25,909 nucleotides of DNA, taken from contig CAZCBJ010000030.1 of the NCBI GenBank assembly GCA_964496705.1, positions 1 through 25,909 of the forward strand. The letters are read 5' to 3'. Positions within the stretch are counted from its first letter, which is position 1; each line of letters begins with the position of its first letter. The DNA comes from CAZCBJ01 sp964496705. GTDB taxonomy: Bacteria; Chloroflexota; Anaerolineae; Anaerolineales; Anaerolineaceae. The notes beneath the pieces were generated by a model. It saw only the letters and a list, made by a program, of their open reading frames with translations. It did no database searches and was not told the DNA's origin. Position numbers and translations under genes: made by a program. Of this stretch, positions 1-7,905 are shown in pieces.

Positions 1-20
1 TCCACCTCATTCCCCGTACC

Positions 21-54
21 TGTCATTGCGAGGGCGCAGCCCGAAGCAATCTCC
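21..54. repeat. Short dispersed hairpin repeat, copy 1 (ATTGC..GCAAT type)
   Basis: The segment holds nested inverted arms: ATTGC (25-29) pairs with GCAAT (46-50), and GGGC (32-35) pairs with GCCC (39-42). A second copy differing by one inserted C lies at 23882-23916. It resembles the common intergenic repeats of the form 'TCATTGCGAG...GAAGCAATC' seen in many bacterial genomes. No gene is seen in 1-162. A TACAAT box at 88-93 could be a -10 element for the downstream gene, but no convincing -35 is visible. Confidence 0.7.
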
Positions 55-162
55 CCCTCGCCCAGCCCTGCCCCTACACTTTTAGATTACAATTACCCGA
101 ACAACACAAAACACGCGCATTTCCCGCGCATTCCATTCCAATCCCCACCCCAAGGATCGCCC

Positions 163-3100
163 ATGTCCAACGAATTCTTTGAACGCGTCCGCTTCCGCGG
201 GCAGCCCCTCGCCGACCCGCGCAGCACCGTGATCAGCGGCAACGCCCGCTTCACCATCCTCACCCCGCGCCTGGTGCGCCTGGAATGGTCCGCCACCGGC
301 CAGTTCGAGGACCGCGCCAGCTTCGCCTTCCCCACCCGCTTGGCCCCCGTCCCCGATTTCAGCGTCCGCCAGGAGGACGGTCTGCTGCTGATCGACACCG
401 GCGCGCTCAGGCTGCGCTACCGTCCCGGCGCGGGAAAATTCAATTCGCGCAACCTGTCCATCAGCTTCCTGCACAACCGCCGCAGGGTCACCTGGCGCCC
501 GGGCGCCCCCAACCCCGGCAACCTGCGCGGCACGCGCCGCACGCTCGACATGTGCGAAGGCGACGCCGCGTTGGACGAGGGCCTCTTCTCGCGCTCCGGC
601 TGGGCGCTGCACGACGATTCCGCCCAGGTGCTTTTCACTACGGAAGACGGCTGGGTGGCGCCGCGCCCCGACCACGACCTGCAGGACTGGTATTTCTTCG
701 CCTTCGGTCACGACTTCACCGGCGGGCTGGCCGAGTACATGCGCTTCGGCGGCAGCATCCCGCTCATCCCGCGCTTCGTCCTCGGCACCTGGTGGTCGCG
801 TTACTGGGCCTACACCTCCCAGGACCTGATCGACATCGTCAACGGCTTTGAGCATCACGACCTGCCGCTGGAAGTGTTCATCATCGACATGGACTGGCAC
901 CTGGAGGGCTGGACCGGCTACACTTGGAACCGCGAGTTGATCCCCGACCCCGACGGCCTGCTGGCCTGGATTCACGCCAAGGGACTCAAAACCGCGCTCA
1001 ATCTGCACCCCGCCGACGGCGTCGGAGCGCACGAAGGGGTCTACCCCGAATTTGCCCACGCAATGGGCGTCGACCCCGCCAGCCGCGAGCGCATCCCCTT
1101 CCGCATCACCGACAAACGCTTCACCGAGAACTACTTCAAGCTGCTGCACCACCCGATGGAGGAGCAGGGCGTGGACTTCTGGTGGATGGACTGGCAGCAG
1201 GGACATCTTTCCGAGATGAAAGGTCTCGACCCGCTGCTGTGGCTCAACCACCTGCACTTCTGGGATTCGGGCCGCCGCAACAGGCGCTGCATCGTCTATT
1301 CGCGCTGGTACGGCCTGGGCAACCACCGCTATCAGACCGGCTTCTCCGGCGACACCTACGTCGGCTGGCCGGCGCTGCAGTTCCAGCCCTATTTCAGCGC
1401 CACCGCCGCCAACGTGGGCTACGGTTGGTGGGAGCACGACATCGGCGGGCACATGGGCGCCGCCACCGAGCCGGAGCTGTTCGCGCGCTGGGTGCAGTTT
1501 GGCGCGCTCTCCCCGGCGCTCAAGCTGCACGGCACCAAGGATCCGCGCACCGAACGCCGCCCGTGGGTGTTCCCCCGCCCCACCTACGAGGCCTGCAAAG
1601 CCGCCTTCCACCTGCGCTACCAGCTCATCCCCTACATCTACACCCTGGCGCGCGCCGCCGCCGACACGGGCGTTTCACTCTGCCGCCCGATGTACTACCA
1701 CCACCCCGCCGAGCCAGGCGCCTACGCCGCCCGCTACCAGTATTACTACGGCGACCAGTTGATCGCCGCGCCGATGGTCTTCCCCGCCGAACGCGAGGAC
1801 GGCCTGGCGGCCACCGATGTCTGGCTGCCGGCCGGCGAGTGGATTGACTTTCAGACCCACGAACTGTACAGCGGCGTGCGCCCGCGCTGGGTGCGCGTGC
1901 TGGGCGACCTCAACCGCATCCCCATGTTCATGAAAGCCGGCGCCATCCTGCCCCTGGCTCCCGCTTTCCAGGGCCCCTACGCCGAGGGCATGGCCTCCGG
2001 CAACCTGGCCCACCAGCCGCGCGACCGCCTGATCCTCTCCGTCTTCCCCGGCAAACACGGCGCCTTCCGCTTCTACGAGGACGACGGCGAGAGCGAATCC
2101 TACCGTCGGGGCGAATTTGAGTGGACGCAGTTCAGCATGTCCATGCCCGACAAAAACACCTGGCAGGTCAGCGCCGCGCCGCTGGAGGGGCACTGCCCCG
2201 CGCTGCCCGCCGCGCGCTCCTACGAGGTGCGACTGGAGGGCTCCGCCCGCCCCGCCGCGCTGACGCTGGATGGCGCGCCGCATGCCGGCTGGACGTACGA
2301 CGCAGATACCCTGACCACCATCATCCAGGTCCCCGCGCGCGCCAAGGCGCAGGGCTTCACCCTCTCCGCCAGCAGCCCCAAAGGCATGCGCGCGCTCAGC
2401 CCGGCGCGCAGCCTGCGCCAGGCGCTGGCCGAGGCGCGCCGCCTGGGCGGGCCGGCCTTCAAGGGCCTCAAGACCCGCCAGCAATTGCTCGAAGCCTGGC
2501 TTGACCACCCCGAATTGCCCGCGCGCGCCGATGCCGTCGCCCGCCTGGGCGGGCCCTTCGCCCGCTTCATCGAGTTCTCCACCCCCGAGGAGGCCGCCAA
2601 CCAGCTCGGGCGCGTGATCATCGCCGCCCCGCGCGGTCATGGCGAAAGCTGCGAGGTGGAGGCGCTCTTCACCTTGCACCGCGACGGCAAAAAGCAGGAA
2701 TTCGCCGTGCGCCAGAGCGACGTGCGCCGCGACCTGATCCTCGACACACCCTTCGCCTTTGAGGGCGAGGCGCAAACCACCCGCTGGGAGGCGCAGGTCA
2801 AAATCATCTTCAACGGGCGGGTGCTCCGCGCCCAGCACACCTCGCGCCTGTTCTTCCCCGCCATCAGCGCCTACCACGCGCGCATCTACAATCCCGAACA
2901 GGAGCGGGTCAGCCTGGCTCAGGCCCTCAAGACCCGGCGCGGCAAAGGCTGGGAGGATTTCACCCAGCAGCCGCGCAGCTATCCCAACCTGGCCGCCGCC
3001 CACTACGCGCCGCTGTTCCGCGTCGCCTGGGAGCGCATGGAGGCCAAAGAGCCGCTGGCCGCCTGGCTGGTGACCGACATCGAAAGCCCGGCTGACTGCG

Positions 3101-3378
3101 CCGCCGACCTGCTGTTCATGGCCGCCGGTTCGCTGGAGATGTACCTCAACGGCGTCAAAATCGAGCAAGCTCCCGGCGAGGTGGGCGAGGTTGACCTGCC
3201 CGCCACTTTTGAGCGCAACGAGGCCCGCCGCCTGCGCGGGCTGCCCCTCCGGCAGGGCGCCAACACCCTCGCCATCCACATCTGCCCCGATCCCAACCTG
3301 CCCCACTGGGGCTGGGTCTTCGGCGGCGCCTTCCTGGACGCGCAGGGTCGGGTGATGGACGGCTTAAGGTATCAGTAA
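163..3378 (+). CDS. GH31 family alpha-glycosidase with long C-terminal extension
   Basis: This is a 1071-residue glycoside hydrolase of family 31, the (beta/alpha)8-barrel retaining family of alpha-glucosidases, alpha-xylosidases and transglycosidases. An N-terminal beta domain (about 1-190) is followed by the barrel. The barrel carries the IDMDWH strand, the catalytic nucleophile in WWMDWQQG (D343) and the probable acid/base in FSGDTY (D397), then WWEHDIGGHMG. Typical members are about 650-800 residues. Here roughly 330 further residues follow the beta domains and end in a galactose-binding-like stretch (LEMYLNGVKI...GANTLAIHI). There is no signal peptide, so it is probably cytoplasmic. The ATG at 163 has AAGGA seven bases upstream. 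The stop lies one base before the next start (TAATATG), so the two genes are probably co-translated. The family call is firm; substrate specificity cannot be read from the sequence. Confidence 0.93.
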   Translation: MSNEFFERVRFRGQPLADPRSTVISGNARFTILTPRLVRLEWSATGQFEDRASFAFPTRLAPVPDFSVRQEDGLLLIDTGALRLRYRPGAGKFNSRNLSISFLHNRRRVTWRPGAPNPGNLRGTRRTLDMCEGDAALDEGLFSRSGWALHDDSAQVLFTTEDGWVAPRPDHDLQDWYFFAFGHDFTGGLAEYMRFGGSIPLIPRFVLGTWWSRYWAYTSQDLIDIVNGFEHHDLPLEVFIIDMDWHLEGWTGYTWNRELIPDPDGLLAWIHAKGLKTALNLHPADGVGAHEGVYPEFAHAMGVDPASRERIPFRITDKRFTENYFKLLHHPMEEQGVDFWWMDWQQGHLSEMKGLDPLLWLNHLHFWDSGRRNRRCIVYSRWYGLGNHRYQTGFSGDTYVGWPALQFQPYFSATAANVGYGWWEHDIGGHMGAATEPELFARWVQFGALSPALKLHGTKDPRTERRPWVFPRPTYEACKAAFHLRYQLIPYIYTLARAAADTGVSLCRPMYYHHPAEPGAYAARYQYYYGDQLIAAPMVFPAEREDGLAATDVWLPAGEWIDFQTHELYSGVRPRWVRVLGDLNRIPMFMKAGAILPLAPAFQGPYAEGMASGNLAHQPRDRLILSVFPGKHGAFRFYEDDGESESYRRGEFEWTQFSMSMPDKNTWQVSAAPLEGHCPALPAARSYEVRLEGSARPAALTLDGAPHAGWTYDADTLTTIIQVPARAKAQGFTLSASSPKGMRALSPARSLRQALAEARRLGGPAFKGLKTRQQLLEAWLDHPELPARADAVARLGGPFARFIEFSTPEEAANQLGRVIIAAPRGHGESCEVEALFTLHRDGKKQEFAVRQSDVRRDLILDTPFAFEGEAQTTRWEAQVKIIFNGRVLRAQHTSRLFFPAISAYHARIYNPEQERVSLAQALKTRRGKGWEDFTQQPRSYPNLAAAHYAPLFRVAWERMEAKEPLAAWLVTDIESPADCAADLLFMAAGSLEMYLNGVKIEQAPGEVGEVDLPATFERNEARRLRGLPLRQGANTLAIHICPDPNLPHWGWVFGGAFLDAQGRVMDGLRYQ

Positions 3379-3379
3379 T

Positions 3380-4150
3380 ATGCGCCCCAACCCGCTCATC
3401 TCCAAATTGTCCAACCAGCAGCCCTGCCGCGGCATCTGGGTCAACCTGCCCAGCCCCCATGCCGCCCGCCTGCTGGCCCGCCTGCCGCTGGATTGGATGG
3501 TCATCGACAGCGAACACGCCCCCATTGACGTCCACCTCATGTCGCTGATGGTCGCCGCCGTCGCCGAAGCGCGCGGCCCCGCCCCCATCGTGCGCATCCC
3601 CCAGGCCGCGGTCGGCAGCATCAAGTACGCCCTCGACGCCGGCGCCTACGGCATCCTCGTCCCGATGGTCAACTCGCGCGCCGAGGCCGAGCAGGTGGTC
3701 GCCTGGGCCAAGTTCCCGCCCCAGGGACAGCGCTCCTACGGCAGCCAGTACACCGCCCTCACCTTTGACCAGGAGCGCGCCGAATATCTGCGCCAGGCCA
3801 ACGAGCAAACCTTGGTCATCATCCAGATCGAATCCGTTCTGGCGCTCGATCACCTGGACGAAATTTTTTCCGTCCCCGGCATCGGCGTGGCATTCATTGG
3901 GCCGATTGACTTGTCCGTCTCGCTCGGCCTCGATCCGCTGCCCGAGAACACCCATCCGCGCTTCCTCGAAGCCGTGGCCGAGATCAAGCGCGCCGCCCAG
4001 GCCCGCGGCCTGCCGCTGGGCATCTTTTGCTCCACCGCCGCCGCCGCCGTCCAGCGCATCCGCGAGGGCTTCCTCTTCGTCAATGTTGCCACCGACACCG
4101 GCGCCATGTTGAGCGGCGTCCAGGCGGGGCTGAACGCCAGCCAAGCCTAG
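3380..4150 (+). CDS. HpcH/HpaI family aldolase (class II, metal-dependent)
   Basis: This 256-residue protein has the usual length for the 2,4-dihydroxyhept-2-ene-1,7-dioate / 2-keto-3-deoxy acid aldolase family, which reversibly cleaves 4-hydroxy-2-keto acids to pyruvate plus an aldehyde. By alignment from memory to the E. coli enzyme, the catalytic His is H46 (in DSEHAP), the pyruvate-binding Arg is R72 (VRIP), and the metal ligands are E151 (QIES) and D177 (GPIDLS). The conserved GAYGILVPMV and PPQGQRSYG segments are present. The start overlaps the GH31 gene region with one base between stop and ATG, so it is probably translationally coupled. The pairing suggests breakdown of a sugar whose acid derivative ends in an aldol cleavage, but that is inference and the natural substrate is unknown. 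Confidence 0.9.
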   Translation: MRPNPLISKLSNQQPCRGIWVNLPSPHAARLLARLPLDWMVIDSEHAPIDVHLMSLMVAAVAEARGPAPIVRIPQAAVGSIKYALDAGAYGILVPMVNSRAEAEQVVAWAKFPPQGQRSYGSQYTALTFDQERAEYLRQANEQTLVIIQIESVLALDHLDEIFSVPGIGVAFIGPIDLSVSLGLDPLPENTHPRFLEAVAEIKRAAQARGLPLGIFCSTAAAAVQRIREGFLFVNVATDTGAMLSGVQAGLNASQA

Positions 4151-4479
4151 AGATTCAACCCGCGACCCAAACGCTCTGCCCGCGCCTTGCTGCGCGATCC
4201 GCCACAAGGGCGGTCACCTCCAGCAAGGGTGGGTCTGAGGCATTTTCGAGCGCAGAAACAGATTTCGCTGTGCAATCCAAATTACACCGCTCAGTTGATA
4301 ATCCCTCGCAGACCCTTCAGTCGCTGCGCTCCTTCAGGGACTCACGCGGGGCGATTCCCTGAGCGGATTGGATCAGCGCCTCCCATGCGCAACACCTCAC
4401 AGCGATCGCGAAGCATCCCTGCGCGAAGCGGCTGCCCGCGATTGGTTTATAAAACTTTGTTGGCGCAGTACTCAGAGTG
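4151..4479. other. Gene-free stretch rich in imperfect inverted repeats
   Basis: No convincing gene is seen between the aldolase and the convergent HAD gene. The stretch holds a variant of the dispersed hairpin repeat at 4309-4343 (CCCTTCAG...CTTCAGGG). Around it lies a larger imperfect inverted repeat: ATCCAA (4275-4280) plus CCGCTCAG (4287-4294) pair with CTGAGCGG (4359-4366) plus ATTGGAT (4367-4373). A short hairpin CCGCC..GGCGG occurs near 4199-4213. It lies between convergent genes and could contribute to termination, but no U-run follows any stem. Confidence 0.5.
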
Positions 4480-4516
4480 AAAAACCGAACACTGACAACC
4501 GACAACTGAAAACCAC
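4480..4516. repeat. Degenerate heptamer array A, directly 3' of the HAD gene
   Basis: On the minus strand, immediately after the HAD stop codon, the bases read as successive 7-mers: GGTTTTC, AGTTGTC, GGTTGTC, AGTGTTC, GGTTTTT. They belong to the same degenerate family as the arrays at 10611-10786, 12451-12522, 14025-14045 and 21584-21716. Confidence 0.65.
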
Positions 4517-5143
4517 TCACCACCCCACCCCCCTCGCCCGCAGCTCCCCCGCCAACTGCTCCGGCGAGCGGAACAGGATGGTCTGAAAGCCCAGCGAGCG
4601 CGCCGCGGCCAGGTTGCGCTCGTGGTCATCGATGAACAGGCATTCCCCCGCCGGGCGCCCGATGCGCTCCAACAGCAGATCAAAGATCGCCCGCTCGGGT
4701 TTGACCAGCCCCACCTCGCCTGAGATCACCATATCGTCGAAGCAGGCGAAGAACGGGTAGCGCGCCCGCACCAGCGCAAACTTCTCCGCCGGCCAGTTGC
4801 TCAGACCGTACAACGCGTATCCTGCCGCCTTCAGCGCGTAGAGAATTTCCACCGCCGGCTGGATCGCCCCGACCAGCGTCTCCAGATAGCGCTCATCGTA
4901 GGCGCGGATCAGCCCGGCATATTGCGGGAAGCGCGCGCTCAGCTCCGCCACCCCCGCCGACACCAGCCGCCCGCGGTCATTTTCCACGTTCCAGCCGTGA
5001 AAATCCACCGCGCGCAGGAAATCCTCGGTCGCCTGCCGCTCCCCGCCCAGCAGCTTGCGGTACAGATAATGCGGATCCCAGTCCATCAGCACACCCCCAA
5101 AATCGAATACAATCGCCGGCTTCGCCGCCTGCCTGTCGGTCAT
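4517..5143 (-). CDS. HAD superfamily hydrolase, subfamily IA
   Basis: The 208-residue product has all four HAD motifs: nucleophile D14 in FDFGGV, S115-N116 in GLSNWP, K148 in VKPERAIF, and the acidic pair D172/D173 in FIDDHERN. The second acid of motif I is Gly (D14-x-G16), as in the YihX / haloacid-dehalogenase-like group, where it is common in phosphatases such as the glucose-1-phosphatase YihX. A cap domain occupies about residues 20-90. The ATG at 5143 was chosen over an upstream open extension because homologues begin just before the first motif, and because it falls two bases after the stop of the M23 gene. It is the last gene of the minus-strand run, and a heptamer array begins at its stop. 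Substrate unknown: a sugar phosphate phosphatase or a dehalogenase are both possible, phosphatase more likely. Confidence 0.88.
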   Translation of the reverse strand: MTDRQAAKPAIVFDFGGVLMDWDPHYLYRKLLGGERQATEDFLRAVDFHGWNVENDRGRLVSAGVAELSARFPQYAGLIRAYDERYLETLVGAIQPAVEILYALKAAGYALYGLSNWPAEKFALVRARYPFFACFDDMVISGEVGLVKPERAIFDLLLERIGRPAGECLFIDDHERNLAAARSLGFQTILFRSPEQLAGELRARGVGW

Positions 5144-5145
5144 GA

Positions 5146-6774
5146 TTATTCGCCTGCCTTTCGCGTGATCAGGGTGCCTTTCGAGCCGTCGCTCATCGCC
5201 ACCGCCGTCTGCCCATCGCCGCACACCAGCCGCCCGGCGTAGGGTTTGTCGCCGGCTTCCACCGCGCAGTCGCCCAGCGCCAGCGGCAGCGGCTCGCCTG
5301 CCGCAATCCACTCGCCGTTGTGCTTGCGCGCGATGTGCACGTTCGCCCCGCTGGCAAAGCCGCCCTCGCACGAAGGATGCCCCATGCGCTCGTCAACCTG
5401 CACCTGCGTCCCCGCGGCAACCCGCCCGGCTTCAGCCAGGTGGATGTAGATGACCACCCAGCCGGTCTGCTCTCGCCCGTCCCCGTCCAGGTCCAAAGCG
5501 ACCACCCCGCGCTCCGAGCGCACCACCAGCCCGTCCGCCACCGCCGTGGCCCACTCCGCCGACACCCCGCAGCCGCTGGCCGTGACCGGCGCGAAATCCA
5601 CCCCGCCCGATGCGCTGCCCATGCCCCAGGCCGGGTGCGGCCCGCCCGAAAAGCTCCACGCCTTGCCCGGCAGGAAGGGCAACTGCAGCGCCGGCGGCTG
5701 CAAATCGTGCGCCAGCAGCGGCTCCACTCGCGCCGCCCGCGCCCACGGGTCGCCGAACATCTCGCTGTAAAGCTGCAGGAAGCCGCGCTCGCCGTACAGT
5801 TCGCGCTGCCAGGCTGCGCGCCCTTCCAGCGTTGCCAGCAGGTTCATCAGACCCACCGAACCGGCGTTCAGCCCCGGCGCCAGGCGCAGGCTGCTGCCGT
5901 CCGCGAATTTCAGCCCGGTCAGCTCGCCCGAGCGCCAGCCGTAGTAGCCGATGGTCAGATAGCGCGCCGCCAGGGTCAGCTCCTTGAACAGCCCCTTCAT
6001 CGTCCCGTTCTGGAAGCCCAACGGGAAGGTCACATCCGGGTTGCCCGGGCGCCCGCGCACCCAGCCGGCGCGGTATTCCAGCACCGCCAGCAGCAGCCGC
6101 GGGTTGGTCGAGGTTTCCAACGCCAGGGTGCGCACAATCTGCGTCCCGCTCATCTCCACCCCGTCCACCGCCTCGCGGTGGGTCGCCAGGTAGCCGCCCG
6201 CCGCGCGGATATACGCGGCGATATCAAAGTCTGCCGCGCCAGGCGAATAGACCAGTTCACTATCGGGCAGCAGAGCCCCCGCCGGGCTGGTATCGCCCAG
6301 CCGGTTGGGGACCTCCAGCGGATAGCCGGGCGGCAGCAGCTTGTGCGCGTCCAGCGGGATCGGCGCGCGCATCTCCCCCGCCGCCACGCCAAAGCGCTTT
6401 TCCAGCGCGGGCAGCGTGTCGCCCGGCTGGGTGAAGTAAGTGAAGGTCTCCGGCGCCTCCCCTGCGCCGCCCGGCGCAGAGGTCGCCAGCCCGGCGAACA
6501 GCCCTGCCGCGGTCGGGCTGGGCGCGGGCGTCCAGGTGAGCGTGGGTGTCAGCGTGGGCGCGGCGGTCGGCGAAGGCGCCAATGTGGCCGGGGGCGCGAA
6601 CAGCCGCGTTTCCAGCGCGCGCGCCGTGGCCACTCCGCTCGGGTCAGGCAGCGCCGGCCCGCCCATGCGCGGCGCGTTGCACGCCAGGCTGAGCAGCAGG
6701 AGGCAAACCAGTACCACCCACGCCTTCTTCCCGCCCGTCTGCGCAATCTTTCCCGGCAGCAGTCCATCACTCAT
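5146..6774 (-). CDS. LysM-M23 (LytM-type) peptidase-like lipoprotein
   Basis: This 542-residue exported protein starts with a basic N-terminus and hydrophobic stretch, then a lipobox LSLAC with Cys32, so it is probably lipid-anchored. A Thr/Pro/Ala-rich linker (about 60-100) leads to a LysM-like domain (about 111-155, FTYFTQPGDTLPALEKRFGV). A helical middle region (about 180-345) of unknown role follows. The C-terminus resembles M23 endopeptidases, with candidate metal ligands H380 and D393 in a spread HxxxD-like segment, H445 (YIHLAEAG) and H480 (GANVHIARKHNGEW). The usual HxH signature is reduced to a single His at 480, so peptidoglycan hydrolysis is uncertain and a wall-binding role is possible. 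A DLDGDG acidic loop (about 428-433) may bind calcium. No clear ribosome binding site is seen before the ATG. Confidence 0.82.
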   Translation of the reverse strand: MSDGLLPGKIAQTGGKKAWVVLVCLLLLSLACNAPRMGGPALPDPSGVATARALETRLFAPPATLAPSPTAAPTLTPTLTWTPAPSPTAAGLFAGLATSAPGGAGEAPETFTYFTQPGDTLPALEKRFGVAAGEMRAPIPLDAHKLLPPGYPLEVPNRLGDTSPAGALLPDSELVYSPGAADFDIAAYIRAAGGYLATHREAVDGVEMSGTQIVRTLALETSTNPRLLLAVLEYRAGWVRGRPGNPDVTFPLGFQNGTMKGLFKELTLAARYLTIGYYGWRSGELTGLKFADGSSLRLAPGLNAGSVGLMNLLATLEGRAAWQRELYGERGFLQLYSEMFGDPWARAARVEPLLAHDLQPPALQLPFLPGKAWSFSGGPHPAWGMGSASGGVDFAPVTASGCGVSAEWATAVADGLVVRSERGVVALDLDGDGREQTGWVVIYIHLAEAGRVAAGTQVQVDERMGHPSCEGGFASGANVHIARKHNGEWIAAGEPLPLALGDCAVEAGDKPYAGRLVCGDGQTAVAMSDGSKGTLITRKAGE

Positions 6775-6814
6775 GGATATTTTCGTTTACCCAACGCCGC
6801 CACACCCTGCCCCA

Positions 6815-7762
6815 TCAGTTCCATTCTTCCCACCATTTCAACACGCGCAGGGCGCGCAGCGTGACCCAACGGCTGGGCTTTCCCAGGCGCTCCATGTGAA
6901 AGAAAACTTTCGCGGAATAGACATGCTCCAGATGCCAACTGCCTTCCGGGCGGCGCCTTTCGCACAGCGCTTGGACGGCTCCCGCCAGCCGCGCATCCCG
7001 GGGCGCAGCAGCGCGGGCAAAAACTTCCAACCCGCGCAACAGGCTGTAATGCCAGCGGTAGGGGTAGACCAGCCGCATGAAATGGGGATCGATGACCTGA
7101 CCCGTGCGGTCAGAGTACACCAGGCCGTGCTGGCACAGCAGCTCGCAGGTAGCCCTCTCAACGGCCCGGATTTCCTCCGCCCGTGGGCAGACGCTCTGCT
7201 CCAGGTATTCCCGCAGACCGTCCAACACATTGGCGGTGGTGTGAAATGAGCTGTGATGCGGGGCTGGGCGGTGGCTCATTTCACGTCCCTTGCGGCAGTT
7301 CCACCCGCCGTCGGGCATGCGTTCATTCAATAGATTGTCCAGCACCGCATCCAGGCGCGCATCTGCGAGCTGGAAATAAGCCGCGACCTGCAAGAGCATC
7401 CCCACAATACAACGGTCCATATCCTTCAGCCTGCGCGCAAAAACCTCATCGCAGGTCTCGCCGAGCAGGCCGTTCAGCAATACCTGGGCTCCGCGGCGGG
7501 CAGGCGCACAATCTTGGGGAATCCCGATCTGGATCAACGCCAGCAATGTATAGGTCGAGGAAATCCACTTGGGGCTGTACAGGCCCCCGCCCCAGATTCC
7601 GTCCGCGGCCTGCTGCGACAGCAATTGCGCTCCCCAGCCGCTTTCGAGCGTGCGCCGCCGTTCCGCCTGCCATTCTGCCTGGGGCGCCCCCAGCAGATCA
7701 CGCATCGTCTGCCAGCGAATGGCCGCATCTCCCTCCATCAACCAGCTAATCAGCTTATGCAT
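6815..7762 (-). CDS. Squalene-cyclase-like alpha-alpha toroid protein, function unknown
   Basis: The 315-residue product contains QW-like repeats typical of terpenoid-cyclase/prenyltransferase alpha-alpha toroids: QAADGIWGGGLYSPKWISS, ERMPDGGWNC and RRPEGSWHLEHVYS. It lacks the DxDD motif of squalene-hopene cyclase and is half that length, so it is not a conventional cyclase. Similar stand-alone toroid proteins in other genomes are annotated as hypothetical or prenyltransferase/squalene-oxidase repeat proteins. Start: the ATG at 7762 overlaps the stop of a 41-codon gene (ATGCATAA), implying coupled translation. A longer open frame begins with TTG at 7801, but that lies wholly inside the small gene. 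Aromatic and His residues (HRPAPHHSSFH) cluster in the middle and may line the cavity. Confidence 0.75.
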   Translation of the reverse strand: MHKLISWLMEGDAAIRWQTMRDLLGAPQAEWQAERRRTLESGWGAQLLSQQAADGIWGGGLYSPKWISSTYTLLALIQIGIPQDCAPARRGAQVLLNGLLGETCDEVFARRLKDMDRCIVGMLLQVAAYFQLADARLDAVLDNLLNERMPDGGWNCRKGREMSHRPAPHHSSFHTTANVLDGLREYLEQSVCPRAEEIRAVERATCELLCQHGLVYSDRTGQVIDPHFMRLVYPYRWHYSLLRGLEVFARAAAPRDARLAGAVQALCERRRPEGSWHLEHVYSAKVFFHMERLGKPSRWVTLRALRVLKWWEEWN

Positions 7763-7880
7763 CTGTTCCAAAGAGGCCTGCCTTTCCCACGGCTGCCGCA
7801 ATCCGCGCCATCAACTCACCGTCGCGGGCTGCATCGAACTTGCGCGCTTCTTCGTTACGTTGCAAGACAACCGTAGCCAT
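7755..7880 (-). CDS. 41-residue small protein, unknown, strong RBS
   Basis: This small gene starts at an ATG six bases after a perfect AAGGAGG (7887-7893), the best ribosome binding site in the operon apart from that of larB. The product begins MATVVLQRNEEARKF, is rich in Ala, Arg, Glu and Asp, and looks helical and amphipathic. It has no signal peptide, Cys or recognisable domain. Its stop overlaps the start of the toroid gene by 8 bases. It lies 25 bases after the methyltransferase stop. It may be a partner peptide of the toroid protein or a translational leader that drives it; I do not recognise the family. Confidence 0.65.
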   Translation of the reverse strand: MATVVLQRNEEARKFDAARDGELMARIAAAVGKAGLFGTDA

Positions 7881-7886
7881 GGATAT

Positions 7887-7893
7887 CCTCCTT
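7887..7893 (-). promoter_or_regulatory. Consensus Shine-Dalgarno of the 41-codon gene
   Basis: Minus-strand AAGGAGG is placed six bases before the ATG at 7880. It decides the start of the small gene and shows that ribosomes are recruited here rather than at the TTG at 7801. Confidence 0.75.
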
Positions 7894-7905
7894 GTGCAAA
7901 GGGGA

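Noticed and set aside
82..1611. Long open frame on the minus strand opposite the GH31 gene
   Set aside because: It is an antisense shadow caused by high GC and third-position bias; the composition is Gly/Ala/Val/Arg-rich with no domain, while the plus-strand GH31 has catalytic motifs.
1675..3306. 543-codon minus-strand open frame opposite the GH31 C-terminus
   Set aside because: Same antisense artefact: no recognisable domain, and it would overlap a well-supported gene completely.
4151..4516. tRNA or small RNA gene
   Set aside because: I could not find a cloverleaf or T-loop pattern; the secondary structure seen is explained by dispersed repeats.
5320..6864. 514-codon plus-strand open frame opposite the M23 lipoprotein gene
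   Set aside because: Arg/Pro/Gln-rich shadow; the minus frame has a signal peptide, lipobox and LysM/M23 motifs.
7763..7801. TTG start at 7801 for the toroid protein
   Set aside because: It lies inside the 41-codon gene with no RBS; the ATG at 7762 overlaps the small gene's stop in a typical coupling arrangement.
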